Below the pieces are notes generated by a model. That model saw only the letters and a list, made by a program, of their open reading frames with translations, did not search any database and was not told the DNA's origin. Both the position numbers and the translations under genes were made by a program. A stretch of DNA of 29,609 bases from Collinsella sp. (GTDB lineage: Bacteria > Actinomycetota > Coriobacteriia > Coriobacteriales > Coriobacteriaceae): contig DXMJ01000024.1 of NCBI GenBank assembly GCA_019414265.1, positions 1 through 29,609 on the forward strand, given 5' to 3'. Positions within the stretch are counted from its first letter, which is position 1. Each line of letters starts with the position of its first letter. Of the stretch, positions 5,681 to 14,410 are shown piece by piece.

Positions 5681-8041
5681 CTAAACGCGGCGCTTAAGCT
5701 GGGCTCCACCCTCGCCGGGCATCAGGCGGCGCGCGTCGTAGACCGAGTCAACGCTGCTGATGGAGGCCAGCAGCGGATCCAGACCACTCGCGTCCGAAAT
5801 CTCGACCATAAAGCGCAGGGTTGCAATACCCTCGCGGTTGGTCGACGTGGCGGCAGAAAGGATATTGCCGCCCGCATCGCCAATGGCGATGGTGACGTCC
5901 TTGAGCAAGCCCATACGATCCAGGCACTCGACCACGATCTCGACCTGGAAGAGGGTGTCGGCAGCGCCGTCCCACTCCACTTCGATCATGCGCTCGGGAT
6001 GCTCCATAAGACCCTTGACGTTGGGGCAGTTGGCGCGATGAACCGAAACGCCGCGACCGCGCGTGATGAAACCGACGATGTCGTCGCCCGTCACCGGATT
6101 GCAGCAATGCGCCAGACGGACCAGCAGGCCGCTGTTGCTCTCGCCTTTGACGATGATACCGTTGCTGGCGCTCTTGCCGCGCTTTTGCGGCTTGCGGTTT
6201 GATCCGCGCGCAGGCTGCTTCACGACCTCGGCAATGGCCTCGGCCTTGGTGAGCTGCTCCTCAGGCTTGGGGTCCAAAATCTGCTCGACTTTGTTGCCCA
6301 CGGCACGCGGGGCGACTTTACCCGCACCAACGGCGGCAAACAGGTCCTCGAGCTGCTTGTAGTTAAACTGCTCCGCCACGGCGTTGAGCGCACGCGTCGA
6401 GCGCGGCGTAGAGATGCCATACCCGCGCTTGCGCAGGTCCTTGGCCAGTATATCGCGGCCGGCAGCAGCGTCATCGTCTTTGGTCGCGGCGGCGAAGTAA
6501 CGGCGAATCTTTGACTTGGCCGAAGGTGTCTTGACGATCTTGAGCCAATCGCGCGACGGCTTAGAGCTCTTGTTGGTCAAAATCTCGACACGGTCACCCG
6601 TCTTGATCTCGTGCGTAAGCGGCGCCACCGCACCGTTGATCTTGGCACCGACGCAGTGGTTGCCGACCTCGGTATGGACGGCGTAGGCAAAGTCGAGCGG
6701 TGTAGAGCCGGCACGAAGCGCCATGACCTCGCCCTTGGGCGTAAAGACAAAAATCTCCTGGTCAAACAAGTCGACCTTCAGCGAGTGCAGGTATTCCTTG
6801 GCATCGGTGATTTCGTCAGACGCCGCCCAATCGAGCGAATGCTTGAGCCAGTTAATCTGGTCGTCCAGACGCTGGGCATCATTGGTCTTAGACGCAGACG
6901 ATCCGCCCGACTTCTTATAGAGCCAGTGGGCGGCAATACCGTACTCGGCCTGCTCGTGCATCTCGTAGGTACGAATCTGAATCTCGAGCGGACGAGCCGT
7001 GGGGCCGATAACCGTCGTATGGAGCGACTGGTAGTTATTGACCTTGGGCATGGCAATATAGTCTTTAAAGCGCCCGGGCATGGGGTGCCACAGCGTATGC
7101 ACCGCGCCGAGCGTGGAGTAGCAATCGCGCACCGAATGCGTGATGACGCGCAGTGCCACCAGGTCGTAGATCTCGGAGAATTCCTTGCCCTTGCGCTTCA
7201 TCTTTTGGTAGATGGACCAATAGTGCTTGGAACGGCCGTTGATCTGGAAGTCCTCCAGGCCAATGCGGTTGAGCTCGTCGGTGAGCGTCTTGATGGTCTC
7301 GGCCAGATAGCGCTCACGGACCTCGCGCGACTCCGCCACCATGCGTGCGATGCGCTGGTAGGCGTCGGGTTCAAGGTAGAAGAAGGACAGGTCCTCGAGT
7401 TCCCATTTAATGGAGCTCATGCCCAGACGGTCGGCCAGGGGCGCGTACACGTCCATAGTCTCGCGTGCCTTAAACAGGCGACGGTCCTCGCGCAGGGCGG
7501 CGAGCGTGCGCATATTATGCAGGCGGTCGGCGAGTTTGACGATGATAACGCGGATGTCCTTGGACATGGCGAGGAACATCTTGCGCAGCGTGAGCGCCTG
7601 TTTCTCGTCCATGCTGTCGACTTCGATGTTGGTGAGCTTGGTCACGCCATCGACGAGCTCGGCCACCGTATCGCCAAACAGGCCGGAAACATCAGCAAGC
7701 GAGGTCTCGGTATCCTCGACGGTATCGTGCAGCAGCGCGGCGCACACCACATCGCAGTCCATCTTGAGATCGGCCAAAATGATGGCCACCTCGACGGGAT
7801 GGTTGATGTACATCTCACCCGAGCGGCGCTTTTGGTTGCAGTGCTTCTCGGCAGCAAAGCAATAGGCCTGCTCCACCTTAGAAAAGTCGTCCTCATTCAT
7901 ATATTTGAGGCACAGGCGCTCCAGCTTGTCGTAGCTGTCCGCCATAATCTCGGGCGGCAGCTCATCGGCATGCTTATAGTGCTCCATCTCCGAGAACGGC
8001 TGGAGGGTGGAATCATGGGCGGTACGGGCTGCGGCATCCAT
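5681..8041 (-). CDS. rel: Bifunctional (p)ppGpp synthetase/hydrolase Rel
   Basis: Long RelA/SpoT homologue of 786 residues that makes and degrades (p)ppGpp in the stringent response. The HD hydrolase domain is intact (H81 in NHPVE, HD at 105-106 in LLHDTVEDT, LADRLHNMRT at 170-179). The synthetase domain follows (~residues 265-375) with KMKRKG, RFKDYIAMPK, NNYQSLHTTV and EIQIRT; the RKKG-type loop before the synthetase domain marks bifunctional enzymes. A TGS domain lies at ~430-490 (VFTPKGEVM...GSTPLDFAY), then a basic linker, a zinc-finger-like segment (AHCCNPVTGDDI) and a C-terminal ACT domain (~705-780). Start at ATG 8041 after a GGGGA-type site. It begins only 15 bases after the RecJ-RecQ stop, so the two are co-transcribed. 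The N-terminus is ~30 residues longer than many homologues. Confidence 0.97.
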   Translation of the reverse strand: MDAAARTAHDSTLQPFSEMEHYKHADELPPEIMADSYDKLERLCLKYMNEDDFSKVEQAYCFAAEKHCNQKRRSGEMYINHPVEVAIILADLKMDCDVVCAALLHDTVEDTETSLADVSGLFGDTVAELVDGVTKLTNIEVDSMDEKQALTLRKMFLAMSKDIRVIIVKLADRLHNMRTLAALREDRRLFKARETMDVYAPLADRLGMSSIKWELEDLSFFYLEPDAYQRIARMVAESREVRERYLAETIKTLTDELNRIGLEDFQINGRSKHYWSIYQKMKRKGKEFSEIYDLVALRVITHSVRDCYSTLGAVHTLWHPMPGRFKDYIAMPKVNNYQSLHTTVIGPTARPLEIQIRTYEMHEQAEYGIAAHWLYKKSGGSSASKTNDAQRLDDQINWLKHSLDWAASDEITDAKEYLHSLKVDLFDQEIFVFTPKGEVMALRAGSTPLDFAYAVHTEVGNHCVGAKINGAVAPLTHEIKTGDRVEILTNKSSKPSRDWLKIVKTPSAKSKIRRYFAAATKDDDAAAGRDILAKDLRKRGYGISTPRSTRALNAVAEQFNYKQLEDLFAAVGAGKVAPRAVGNKVEQILDPKPEEQLTKAEAIAEVVKQPARGSNRKPQKRGKSASNGIIVKGESNSGLLVRLAHCCNPVTGDDIVGFITRGRGVSVHRANCPNVKGLMEHPERMIEVEWDGAADTLFQVEIVVECLDRMGLLKDVTIAIGDAGGNILSAATSTNREGIATLRFMVEISDASGLDPLLASISSVDSVYDARRLMPGEGGAQLKRRV

Positions 8042-8056
8042 CGAGGTCCCCTTCCC

Positions 8057-11000
8057 CTAGGCCCGCGGTACGATCGGGCGGTTAACTTTGGCTAGCATAT
8101 CAGAAGCGCACGAATCGAGCGCCCAACTCCGGAAAGCCGAGAACTCCATGCGCGAACGCAACCCCTCCAAATAGCGAATTGACCTGCTCAATTGCACACG
8201 GCCGGGGTTTTCGGCCATCGCGATGCGACGGGTGTCGTCAAACCCCGAAACGCGACAGAAACCAAGCTCTTCGAAGATTCCCAGGCCACTCTCCACCGAG
8301 CGCTCGTCGACCGGCGTGCGAGCATCGATGGCAAGGCACATCTGCGCGATGTCGATATCGCTCGCGCTAAAGGAATCGTCCCCGGTCTTGCCGCGGTTGG
8401 AGCGCCACATGGTTTGCAGCGCGCGATAGAGCGTGACGAGCTCGTCGCGCTCGGGCGCATAGCAGTCGAGTAGGCGCTCGTTAATGCGGGCGTCGCGCGA
8501 CGAATAGAGCAGGTGGATCACGGCGGGCTGGCCATCGCGACCGGCGCGGCCGCTCATCTGGTTAAACTCAATCGCGCCAAACGGCATGTGGTAGAGCACG
8601 ACATGGCGAATATCGGGAAGGTTGACGCCCTCGCCAAAGGCAGAGGTCGAGACGATGCAGCTGAGGCATCCGTCACGAAACGCCTCCTCTACGCGATGGC
8701 GGTCGGCGCGCGTAAGGCCCGCGTTGTAAAAGGCGATATGCGACGCGTAGTCGGGAACGCGTTTGCGTAGCGTCTTGGCAAGCGCCACGGACTGATCACG
8801 CGAGTTAACGTAGATGACGGTCTTCTCCCCCGTCGCGACGATGGACACCAGGCGGTTTTCGCGGCTCGCAAGATCGCGGTCGTCCTCGAGCCGCAAGTTC
8901 TCGCGCACGGTCTCGTCGACCACCGTACGGGTAATCGGCAACACGCGGGCAAGCTCCGCCACGACCGGAGCCGTCGCGGTGGCCGTCGCCGCCATAACGA
9001 CCGGATCGCCCAGGGCCTTGAGGATGTCGGGCATGTCGAGGTATGCGCTACGGTCGCCGCCCTTGGCAAGACCGGCATGATGCGCCTCGTCGATAACGAC
9101 AAACCCGATACGACCCGAGCGAGCAAAGCGGTCTCGGTGAATAGACAGGAACTCCGGCGTCGTGAGCACGATGCCGGTGCGGCCCGAAGCCAGGCCGGCA
9201 AACACGTCATCGCGCGCTGCCTCCACGGTCTCGCCGGTCAACACGCCCACGCCAATGCCGAGCGCAGCCATCGTCGATGAAAGATGATAGGCCTGGTCGG
9301 CAACGAGCGCGCGCAGCGGATAGACAAAGATGCTCGCGCGACCGCGAAGGACCGCCTCGCGTGCGGCGTGCACGTGGAAAATCAGAGACTTACCACGTCC
9401 CGTCCCCATAACGGCCAAAACGCTCTGGTGGTCGGCGAGCGCGTCGAGTGCCTCGACCTGCGCGCGATGTGGCTGGTTCGAGCCGATAAAGCTATGGATA
9501 AGCGAGCGCGTGAGCTCGGTATAAGAAAGCTGGGCGAGCGTCTCGCGTTTACGCGACTCCAGGCGCGGGCCTAAGTCCGCCGGTTGCACGCCGCGACGAA
9601 GCTCGCACGCCGGATCGTCGATATTGGGCGCCGTGGTATCACGCACCAAGACATCCTTGATCATGAGCTTGGGCTTCACGCGTCCCTGCCAATGCTCGGC
9701 CACGGCCTCGAATACCAAGTCGACGGCGCTGTCGCAATTGATGAGCCTATCGATCTGCGGCACGCGGAACATGATGGCCGGCACACTCGCGGCGCCATCA
9801 GTCGCCACAAAGCGCATGTGCTCGCCGGTTTTGCCCACCACGGCGCGATCGCACATCGTCACGCCCTCGGCCGCCAACAGCGGCACCTTATTGCCCTGGC
9901 CAAACGGCTCAAGACGAGAAATCTGCTCGATAGTCTCGATATTTAGCTCGGAGAGGTCAACGGTGGCGGCAACCTCGTCAGTGTCCTCAAAGTCATCGGC
10001 GGGAAGCTCCGATAGCACGGCCGAAAGGCGACGACGGAACTCGTCGAGCTTGGACGCCTCGATGGTCACGCCCACCGCACCCGCATGCCCGCCGCGGCGA
10101 ATCAGCAGATCCGAGCAGCGCTCTACGGCATCGAACAGGTTGACCTTGCCCACCGAGCGGCCCGATCCGCGTGCAACGCCGTCCTCGATCGAAAAGAGCA
10201 GCGCCGGCACGTGATAACGGTTGGTCAGACGGCTCGCTACGATACCCTTGACGCCCTCGTGCCAGCCCTCGCCACCCACGACGATTGCGCGACCGCCATC
10301 ATAAGTCTCCTCGACCTTTGCCATGGCGTCGCGTGTGAGCTCCGCCTCGATCTCGCGGCGCTGACGGTTGATCTCCTCGAGCTCGGCCGCCAGCGCGCTT
10401 GCCTCGATAGGATCGCGGGCAAGCAGCAGGTCGAGCGCCAGCTTGGGATCGGCCATGCGACCGGCGGCGTTCAAGCGGGGAATGAGCGAAAACGACAGGC
10501 CATCGGCCGTAATGCTAGAGAGGTCGGCCTTGGCGAGCGCTGCCAGCGCGATGTAGCCGGGACGAGCCGTCACGCGCATCTGCTGGATGCCCTCGGCGAC
10601 CAACGCGCGGTTCTCGGGCGTGAGCGGCATCATGTCGGACACGGTGCCCAGCGCCGCGACCTCGATTAGCGAACGCCAATACGACGGCTTGCCCAGGCGC
10701 TCACCCAGGACTTGCACCAGCTTGAGCGCCACACCAGCACCGGCAAGTTCACGCGAGGGCCCCTCATCCTCGAGCTTGGGGTCGGTCAGGGGCACACCCT
10801 GCGGCACCTGGTCGGAGGGCTCGTGATGGTCCGTGACCACCAAATCGATCCCCAGGCTCTCCAGATAGGAAACCTCTTCCTTGGCGGCAATGCCGTTATC
10901 GACGGTCACGATCAGCTGGGGGCGAGCGAGCTCGTTAACGCGGTCGAGCGCCGCGCGCGAAAGACCGTAACCCTCGTCAAAGCGATGCGGAATAAACGGC

Positions 11001-11344
11001 GTGACATCGGCGCCAAACGTGCGTAGTGCCTCGGTCAACAGACAGGTCGACGTAATACCGTCAACGTCAAAATCGCCAAAGACCGCAATGTGCTCGTGGT
11101 TGCAAATAGCACGCTCGACGCGGTCGGCAACGACCGACATGCCCGGGATAATGAGTGGGTCGGCCCAGTCGCGATCGAGCGAAGGCGTCAAAAACAGCTG
11201 ACCTTCTTCGATGGATGTAATGCCGTGCGCAACCATAATACGCGCCACCAGCCCGGGAATGCCCAGGCCAGCCGAAAGCTCCTTTTCGAGCTCGGGGTTT
11301 TGCTGAGCGACCGCCCAGCGATGCGTCGTCTTAAGCGATGACAT
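8057..11344 (-). CDS. recJ: RecJ exonuclease fused to RecQ-like helicase
   Basis: A 1095-residue fusion. Residues 1-575 are a RecJ 5'-3' single-strand exonuclease: DHH motifs GDFDVDG (90-96), VTVDNG (~147), TDHH (171-174), RLNAAGRM (290-297), DHHA1 motif GGHAGAVG (418-425), then an OB-like region (~465-575). Residues ~600-945 are a RecQ-type superfamily 2 helicase: upstream glutamine in HRAQ, Walker A GTGRGKS (647-653), DEAHH box (752-756), ATATA (786-790), STSAFGEGVN (899-908) and QMSGRAGRDG (929-938). No four-cysteine RQC zinc site is seen. The last ~150 residues look like a winged-helix tail resembling the C-terminal part of long Firmicutes RecJ. Elsewhere RecJ and RecQ are separate proteins acting together on gaps and ends. 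The ATG at 11344 (GGGGGTGG upstream) is preferred over a GTG at 11389 with no site. It is the first gene of recJ-rel. Confidence 0.93.
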   Translation of the reverse strand: MSSLKTTHRWAVAQQNPELEKELSAGLGIPGLVARIMVAHGITSIEEGQLFLTPSLDRDWADPLIIPGMSVVADRVERAICNHEHIAVFGDFDVDGITSTCLLTEALRTFGADVTPFIPHRFDEGYGLSRAALDRVNELARPQLIVTVDNGIAAKEEVSYLESLGIDLVVTDHHEPSDQVPQGVPLTDPKLEDEGPSRELAGAGVALKLVQVLGERLGKPSYWRSLIEVAALGTVSDMMPLTPENRALVAEGIQQMRVTARPGYIALAALAKADLSSITADGLSFSLIPRLNAAGRMADPKLALDLLLARDPIEASALAAELEEINRQRREIEAELTRDAMAKVEETYDGGRAIVVGGEGWHEGVKGIVASRLTNRYHVPALLFSIEDGVARGSGRSVGKVNLFDAVERCSDLLIRRGGHAGAVGVTIEASKLDEFRRRLSAVLSELPADDFEDTDEVAATVDLSELNIETIEQISRLEPFGQGNKVPLLAAEGVTMCDRAVVGKTGEHMRFVATDGAASVPAIMFRVPQIDRLINCDSAVDLVFEAVAEHWQGRVKPKLMIKDVLVRDTTAPNIDDPACELRRGVQPADLGPRLESRKRETLAQLSYTELTRSLIHSFIGSNQPHRAQVEALDALADHQSVLAVMGTGRGKSLIFHVHAAREAVLRGRASIFVYPLRALVADQAYHLSSTMAALGIGVGVLTGETVEAARDDVFAGLASGRTGIVLTTPEFLSIHRDRFARSGRIGFVVIDEAHHAGLAKGGDRSAYLDMPDILKALGDPVVMAATATATAPVVAELARVLPITRTVVDETVRENLRLEDDRDLASRENRLVSIVATGEKTVIYVNSRDQSVALAKTLRKRVPDYASHIAFYNAGLTRADRHRVEEAFRDGCLSCIVSTSAFGEGVNLPDIRHVVLYHMPFGAIEFNQMSGRAGRDGQPAVIHLLYSSRDARINERLLDCYAPERDELVTLYRALQTMWRSNRGKTGDDSFSASDIDIAQMCLAIDARTPVDERSVESGLGIFEELGFCRVSGFDDTRRIAMAENPGRVQLSRSIRYLEGLRSRMEFSAFRSWALDSCASDMLAKVNRPIVPRA

Positions 11345-11452
11345 AGGCGCCCACCCCCGATAGGGGCAGGTCGCCGCGATACCTCTCACGGTTCATAGCG
11401 ATGAGTCCTCTGTGTATGCCCGCTTCGGCAGGCAGATCTGTTGAACGGATTT

Positions 11453-11458
11453 ATTATA
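11453..11458 (-). promoter_or_regulatory. -10 element of the recJ-rel operon
   Basis: A perfect TATAAT on the minus strand lies about 110 bases upstream of the RecJ-RecQ start codon, in the divergent intergenic region. No consensus -35 is visible at 16-18 bases, so strength is uncertain. Confidence 0.5.
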
Positions 11459-11618
11459 CCGTGCAGAGCAGACGCAAATCGCCGCAGCACGCCGCGGTTT
11501 CGGTAAACGATGCCGGTAATAGCCTCGAAATAATCGAGCGTTTCTGACGCACGGACACATGTGAGCGTCTAGCATATCCATACAAACGAGTTCGCGGATA
11601 AAGGGAGTCACGGGACAT

Positions 11619-12617
11619 ATGAAGCAATGGACTGGACTGGGAAAGTTCCTCGCGGGGCATATGCAGGTCATCGTTCCGATTTGCGTGGCGCTCGGCGTGC
11701 TCTTTCCCCAGCAGATTGGCGTGCTCAAGCCCATTGTTCCCGCCCTCTTCGCCTTTATGACGTTTCAGGGTGCGCTCAGCAACACCTTCCACCAGGTAGC
11801 CGAGGTGTTCCGCCGTCCCCTGCACCTGATTTTGGCACTGCTCGTCTCGGCGGCGCTTATTCCCATCGTGGCCTATGCCATGGGATCGTTATTCTTTGGC
11901 TCCAATCCCAACCTTGTCTGCGGCATCGTGCTCGAGTACAGCGTACCCGTGGCGGTCACTGCCTTTATGTGGATTAGCATGTTCGGCGGCAACGGCCCGC
12001 TCGCGCTCACCATCATCCTGACGTCCTCGGTTATCTCCCCTGTGACGATTCCGCTCACGCTCAAGCTCCTGCTGGGCGCCACCGTCTCGATCGATGTGCC
12101 GAGCATGATGCAAGACATGGCCTTTATGATCGCCATCCCCGCCGTGCTCGGCATCGTGATCAACGAGCTCACGCGCGGATGGGGGCACGAGAAACTCTCC
12201 CCCGTGCTCTCGCCCGCCTGCAAATTCATGATGATGGGCGTTATCGCCTCCAACTCCACCGCCATGAGCGAGTACGTGCTGCACATGAACGCGGTGCGCT
12301 TGGAAGTCGCCCTCTTTATTTTGGTCTTCGCCATCAGCGGCTTTGTCGTCGGCATTCTGGTCGCCCGCGCGCTGCATCTGCCATATAGCGAAACGACCAC
12401 CATGTGCTTTACCTGCGGCATGCGCAATATCTCTTCGGGCGCCGTCATCGCCACGCAATACTTTCCGGGCGAAGTTGTGTTTCCCGTCATGTGTGGAACG
12501 TTGTTTCAGCAGGTGCTGGCCTCGATTATCGGGCACCTCTTTGAGCGCCTAACCGGCGAGGAGCGCGCCAAACAGCGCAAGCGGGTCAAGGCTGGGCGCG
12601 ACGCGATGGCACGCTAG
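11619..12617 (+). CDS. BASS-family (bile acid:sodium symporter-like) transporter
   Basis: A 332-residue integral membrane protein of the bile acid:sodium symporter (SBF/BASS) superfamily, with about nine or ten hydrophobic segments across residues 12-310 and a basic cytoplasmic tail (KQRKRVKAGR). Family marks include the N-terminal LKPIVPALFAFMTFQGAL and the unwound-helix motif GMRNISSGAVIA (~residues 267-278) that forms the sodium site in known members. BASS proteins carry bile acids, pantoate, pyruvate or other organic anions, so the substrate cannot be read from sequence. It starts at ATG 11619 with only a weak purine stretch upstream, is divergent from recJ across 274 bases and converges on the GalT-like gene. 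No biosynthetic partner is adjacent. Confidence 0.88.
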   Translation: MKQWTGLGKFLAGHMQVIVPICVALGVLFPQQIGVLKPIVPALFAFMTFQGALSNTFHQVAEVFRRPLHLILALLVSAALIPIVAYAMGSLFFGSNPNLVCGIVLEYSVPVAVTAFMWISMFGGNGPLALTIILTSSVISPVTIPLTLKLLLGATVSIDVPSMMQDMAFMIAIPAVLGIVINELTRGWGHEKLSPVLSPACKFMMMGVIASNSTAMSEYVLHMNAVRLEVALFILVFAISGFVVGILVARALHLPYSETTTMCFTCGMRNISSGAVIATQYFPGEVVFPVMCGTLFQQVLASIIGHLFERLTGEERAKQRKRVKAGRDAMAR

Positions 12618-12632
12618 GCAGCACACTTTTCG

Positions 12633-12646
12633 AAGGCGCTCGCCTT
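12633..12646. terminator. Small hairpin between convergent genes
   Basis: AAGGC-GCTC-GCCTT lies in the 30-base gap between the convergent transporter and GalT-like genes. T-rich tails are poor on both strands, so it is at best a weak bidirectional terminator. Confidence 0.3.
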
Positions 12647-12647
12647 G

Positions 12648-13445
12648 CTATACGAGCGTTTCCAGATGCGCGCGTAGGCGCTCAGCATCGATATCGAGCG
12701 TGGTCTCGGCATTAACCTGGGCCAGACGATAGCCCACGAAGTAGGGCGATACCACCCAACGTGGCAACGCCTTGGCAATGGTCCGGCCGTCCATGTGGTA
12801 GAAGAACAAGTTGTACGACTCCGCGCGACCGCCGTGGTGTTCGTGCAGGATATAGCGCAGGGCCACCTGAATCGCATCGGCAAACAGGTCCGCTTCGGCT
12901 TGGTCGCGGGCGTCGTCGCTGGCGGCGATTCCCTGTGGGACTGAAACATTGACCTCAAAGAACCCCATGATCGGTTCGGTTGAGATGTTGACCGAGACTC
13001 TCCCCTGTTGCCAGACATTGACGCCTTCGAAATTGGCGGAAGTCAGCGCCGCATAGCCGTCCTCCTGTTCCAAGCCCACAATCTGCATGTGTGGATGGAC
13101 GAGACTGCCGCCCGAAAGCGGGCCTTTGTTCTTGTACATGAGCACACTGCGGTACTGTTGGGAATCGATCATCTGCTGCCAACAGCCCAGGGCAAACCGC
13201 ATCACATGATGCAGCTCATCTGGTTCATAGGTCGCCAGGTCGGCGTCGTGATTGGCCGACTCGATCAATACGGTCTGACGGGTGGCCCGCAAGGTCTTGA
13301 ACTTATTCTCGAGCCAGATGCAGTCACCATCGCGCTGGATGATGTTGGCGAGCCCCTCCGTGTCGCAAAAGGGGCACGCGGTGCCAGGGCGACGATTATC
13401 GTCGGGCTTGCCGCTCGCCTGCTGGACGTCAAATACCAGCGCCAC
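12648..13445 (-). CDS. GalT/HIT-like protein, DUF4931 type
   Basis: A 265-residue protein of the galactose-1-phosphate uridylyltransferase (HIT-like) superfamily, resembling the DUF4931 group. It has a zinc-type CPFC near residue 24 and the nucleotidyl-transfer signature GGSLVHPHMQIVG (~residues 112-124), in which the second histidine of HPH is the expected nucleophile. GalT enzymes are longer and have a second zinc site; here HEHHGG and the YNLFFYHMDG segment follow instead. It may transfer a nucleotide to a sugar phosphate or cleave a nucleotide conjugate; the substrate is unknown. The start is GTG at 13445, three bases after the cutC stop, with GGGGG eight bases upstream inside cutC, so the two are translationally coupled. 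No Leloir-pathway genes are nearby. Confidence 0.8.
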   Translation of the reverse strand: MALVFDVQQASGKPDDNRRPGTACPFCDTEGLANIIQRDGDCIWLENKFKTLRATRQTVLIESANHDADLATYEPDELHHVMRFALGCWQQMIDSQQYRSVLMYKNKGPLSGGSLVHPHMQIVGLEQEDGYAALTSANFEGVNVWQQGRVSVNISTEPIMGFFEVNVSVPQGIAASDDARDQAEADLFADAIQVALRYILHEHHGGRAESYNLFFYHMDGRTIAKALPRWVVSPYFVGYRLAQVNAETTLDIDAERLRAHLETLV

Positions 13446-13448
13446 GGG

Positions 13449-14126
13449 TTATACCCCCAGCGGCACGATCTTGGTGCCATGGAGCTCGGAGACGCCTAGC
13501 GCCGCCACGACCGCGTCGCGATTTGCCGTAGTGATGCCGCCGCCGGGAAGGATGGTCAAGCGATCGCCCGCATACTCGATTAAACGAGCCAGGTGATCGA
13601 AATTATCCTCGATCGACGTACCGGCCGCACCGCCATGTGTGAGGATGCGCGTAACGCCGCAGTCGGCAAGTGTATCAATCGCATCGAGCTGAACCTCGGG
13701 CGAGAGCTGGTCAAATGCCATGTGGAAGGTGATGTCAAGGGGCTCGCGCTTGCACTCCTCCGTCGCGCAGCCCGTAGCCATAACGAGGGCGCCGAGGGTG
13801 AGCTCGTCGAGCGCCCAGCCGCTGGCACAGGGCTTGCAGCAGCCAAAGACCAGGCCGTCAACGCCGGCACTCACAGCAAGGCCCAGGTCCATCTCCATCA
13901 TGCGCAGCTCGTCCTGGTTGTAATGAAAGTCGCCACCACGCGGACGAATCATGCACATCACTCGCGCGTCATGCTCGTGAGCGTAACTGACTGTAGCGCT
14001 AATAACGCCGGCGGAAGGCGTGGTGCCACCGACGGCAAGGTTGTCACACAGCTCAATGCGCCCCGCACCAGCCTCGATGGCCGCCGGCACTCGCTCAAAG
14101 TTCTCGGCGCAAAATTCGTACAGCAT
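13449..14126 (-). CDS. cutC: CutC family protein
   Basis: A 225-residue TIM-barrel protein of the CutC family. Family motifs are clear: the N-terminal YEFCAENF, AGAGRIELCDNLAVGGTTPS, the MIRPRGGDFHYN segment, DGLVFGC, the FHMAFD motif and the C-terminal ILTHGGAAG and ILPGGGI. CutC was named for copper homeostasis in E. coli, but its biochemical role is unsettled; residues here such as FHMAFD are conserved in copper-binding human CutC. The ATG at 14126, with GGGGG six bases upstream, gives the usual family start (LYEF), so the upstream in-frame start at 14165 is rejected. It is directly followed by the GalT-like gene in a two-gene operon; the reason for that pairing is unknown. Confidence 0.92.
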   Translation of the reverse strand: MLYEFCAENFERVPAAIEAGAGRIELCDNLAVGGTTPSAGVISATVSYAHEHDARVMCMIRPRGGDFHYNQDELRMMEMDLGLAVSAGVDGLVFGCCKPCASGWALDELTLGALVMATGCATEECKREPLDITFHMAFDQLSPEVQLDAIDTLADCGVTRILTHGGAAGTSIEDNFDHLARLIEYAGDRLTILPGGGITTANRDAVVAALGVSELHGTKIVPLGV

Positions 14127-14213
14127 AGATAGCCCCCAGAAGACATTTCTATTTCCACACGGCATTGTCGCACGTTAAATAGCAACCCGCACGATGGAAC
14201 AAAACCTTGACAA

Positions 14214-14305
14214 GGAGTGTCCCAAAGTGCCGGCACATAAGGAACGTCCCCAGGTGCCACCTTGAGCGATGGGCACTCATTTAAGTACGTCCCCAATGAG
14301 TACCC
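14214..14305. repeat. REP-like repeat cluster, ACGTCCCCA family (left of padR)
   Basis: Two dyads follow one another. The first is GGCAC...GTGCC (14232-14258) enclosing ACGTCCCCA (14244-14252). The second is GGGCACTCATT...AATGAGTACCC (14271-14305, one mismatch) enclosing ACGTCCCCA (14287-14295). A diverged GTGTCCCAAAGTGCC lies just to the left. The same core preceded by AAG occurs twice more, in opposite orientations, at 15705-15760. Confidence 0.7.
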
Positions 14306-14344
14306 GCAGGGGACAGACAGACCAGACTCCCTATACGACAACTG

Positions 14345-14373
14345 TTGACATCATATACTATGTGTCTTATAGT
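14345..14373 (+). promoter_or_regulatory. Near-consensus promoter of the padR operon
   Basis: TTGACA (14345-14350), exactly 17 bases, then TATAGT (14368-14373). It is the best sigma-70 type promoter in the window and lies 38 bases before the padR start codon. Confidence 0.85.
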
Positions 14374-14392
14374 AGGTGTTACACAGTATACT
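14356..14392. promoter_or_regulatory. Candidate PadR operator overlapping its promoter
   Basis: The perfect dyad TACTAT-N7-ATAGTA (14356-14374) spans the spacer and -10 box, and the palindrome AGTATACT (14385-14392) follows just downstream, with GTGTTACAC between. PadR regulators typically bind such AT-rich dyads in their own promoter, so autorepression is likely. The exact binding site is inferred. Confidence 0.55.
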
Positions 14393-14410
14393 ACGAAAGG
14401 AGGTGTGCGG

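Noticed and set aside
6611..8095. 494-codon open frame antisense to rel
   Set aside because: It mirrors conserved rel codons and has no start signals or known domain.
14345..14410. Upstream extension of PadR from a TTG
   Set aside because: The TTG is the first triplet of the -35 box, so the mRNA begins downstream of it. ATG 14411 has a strong ribosome binding site.
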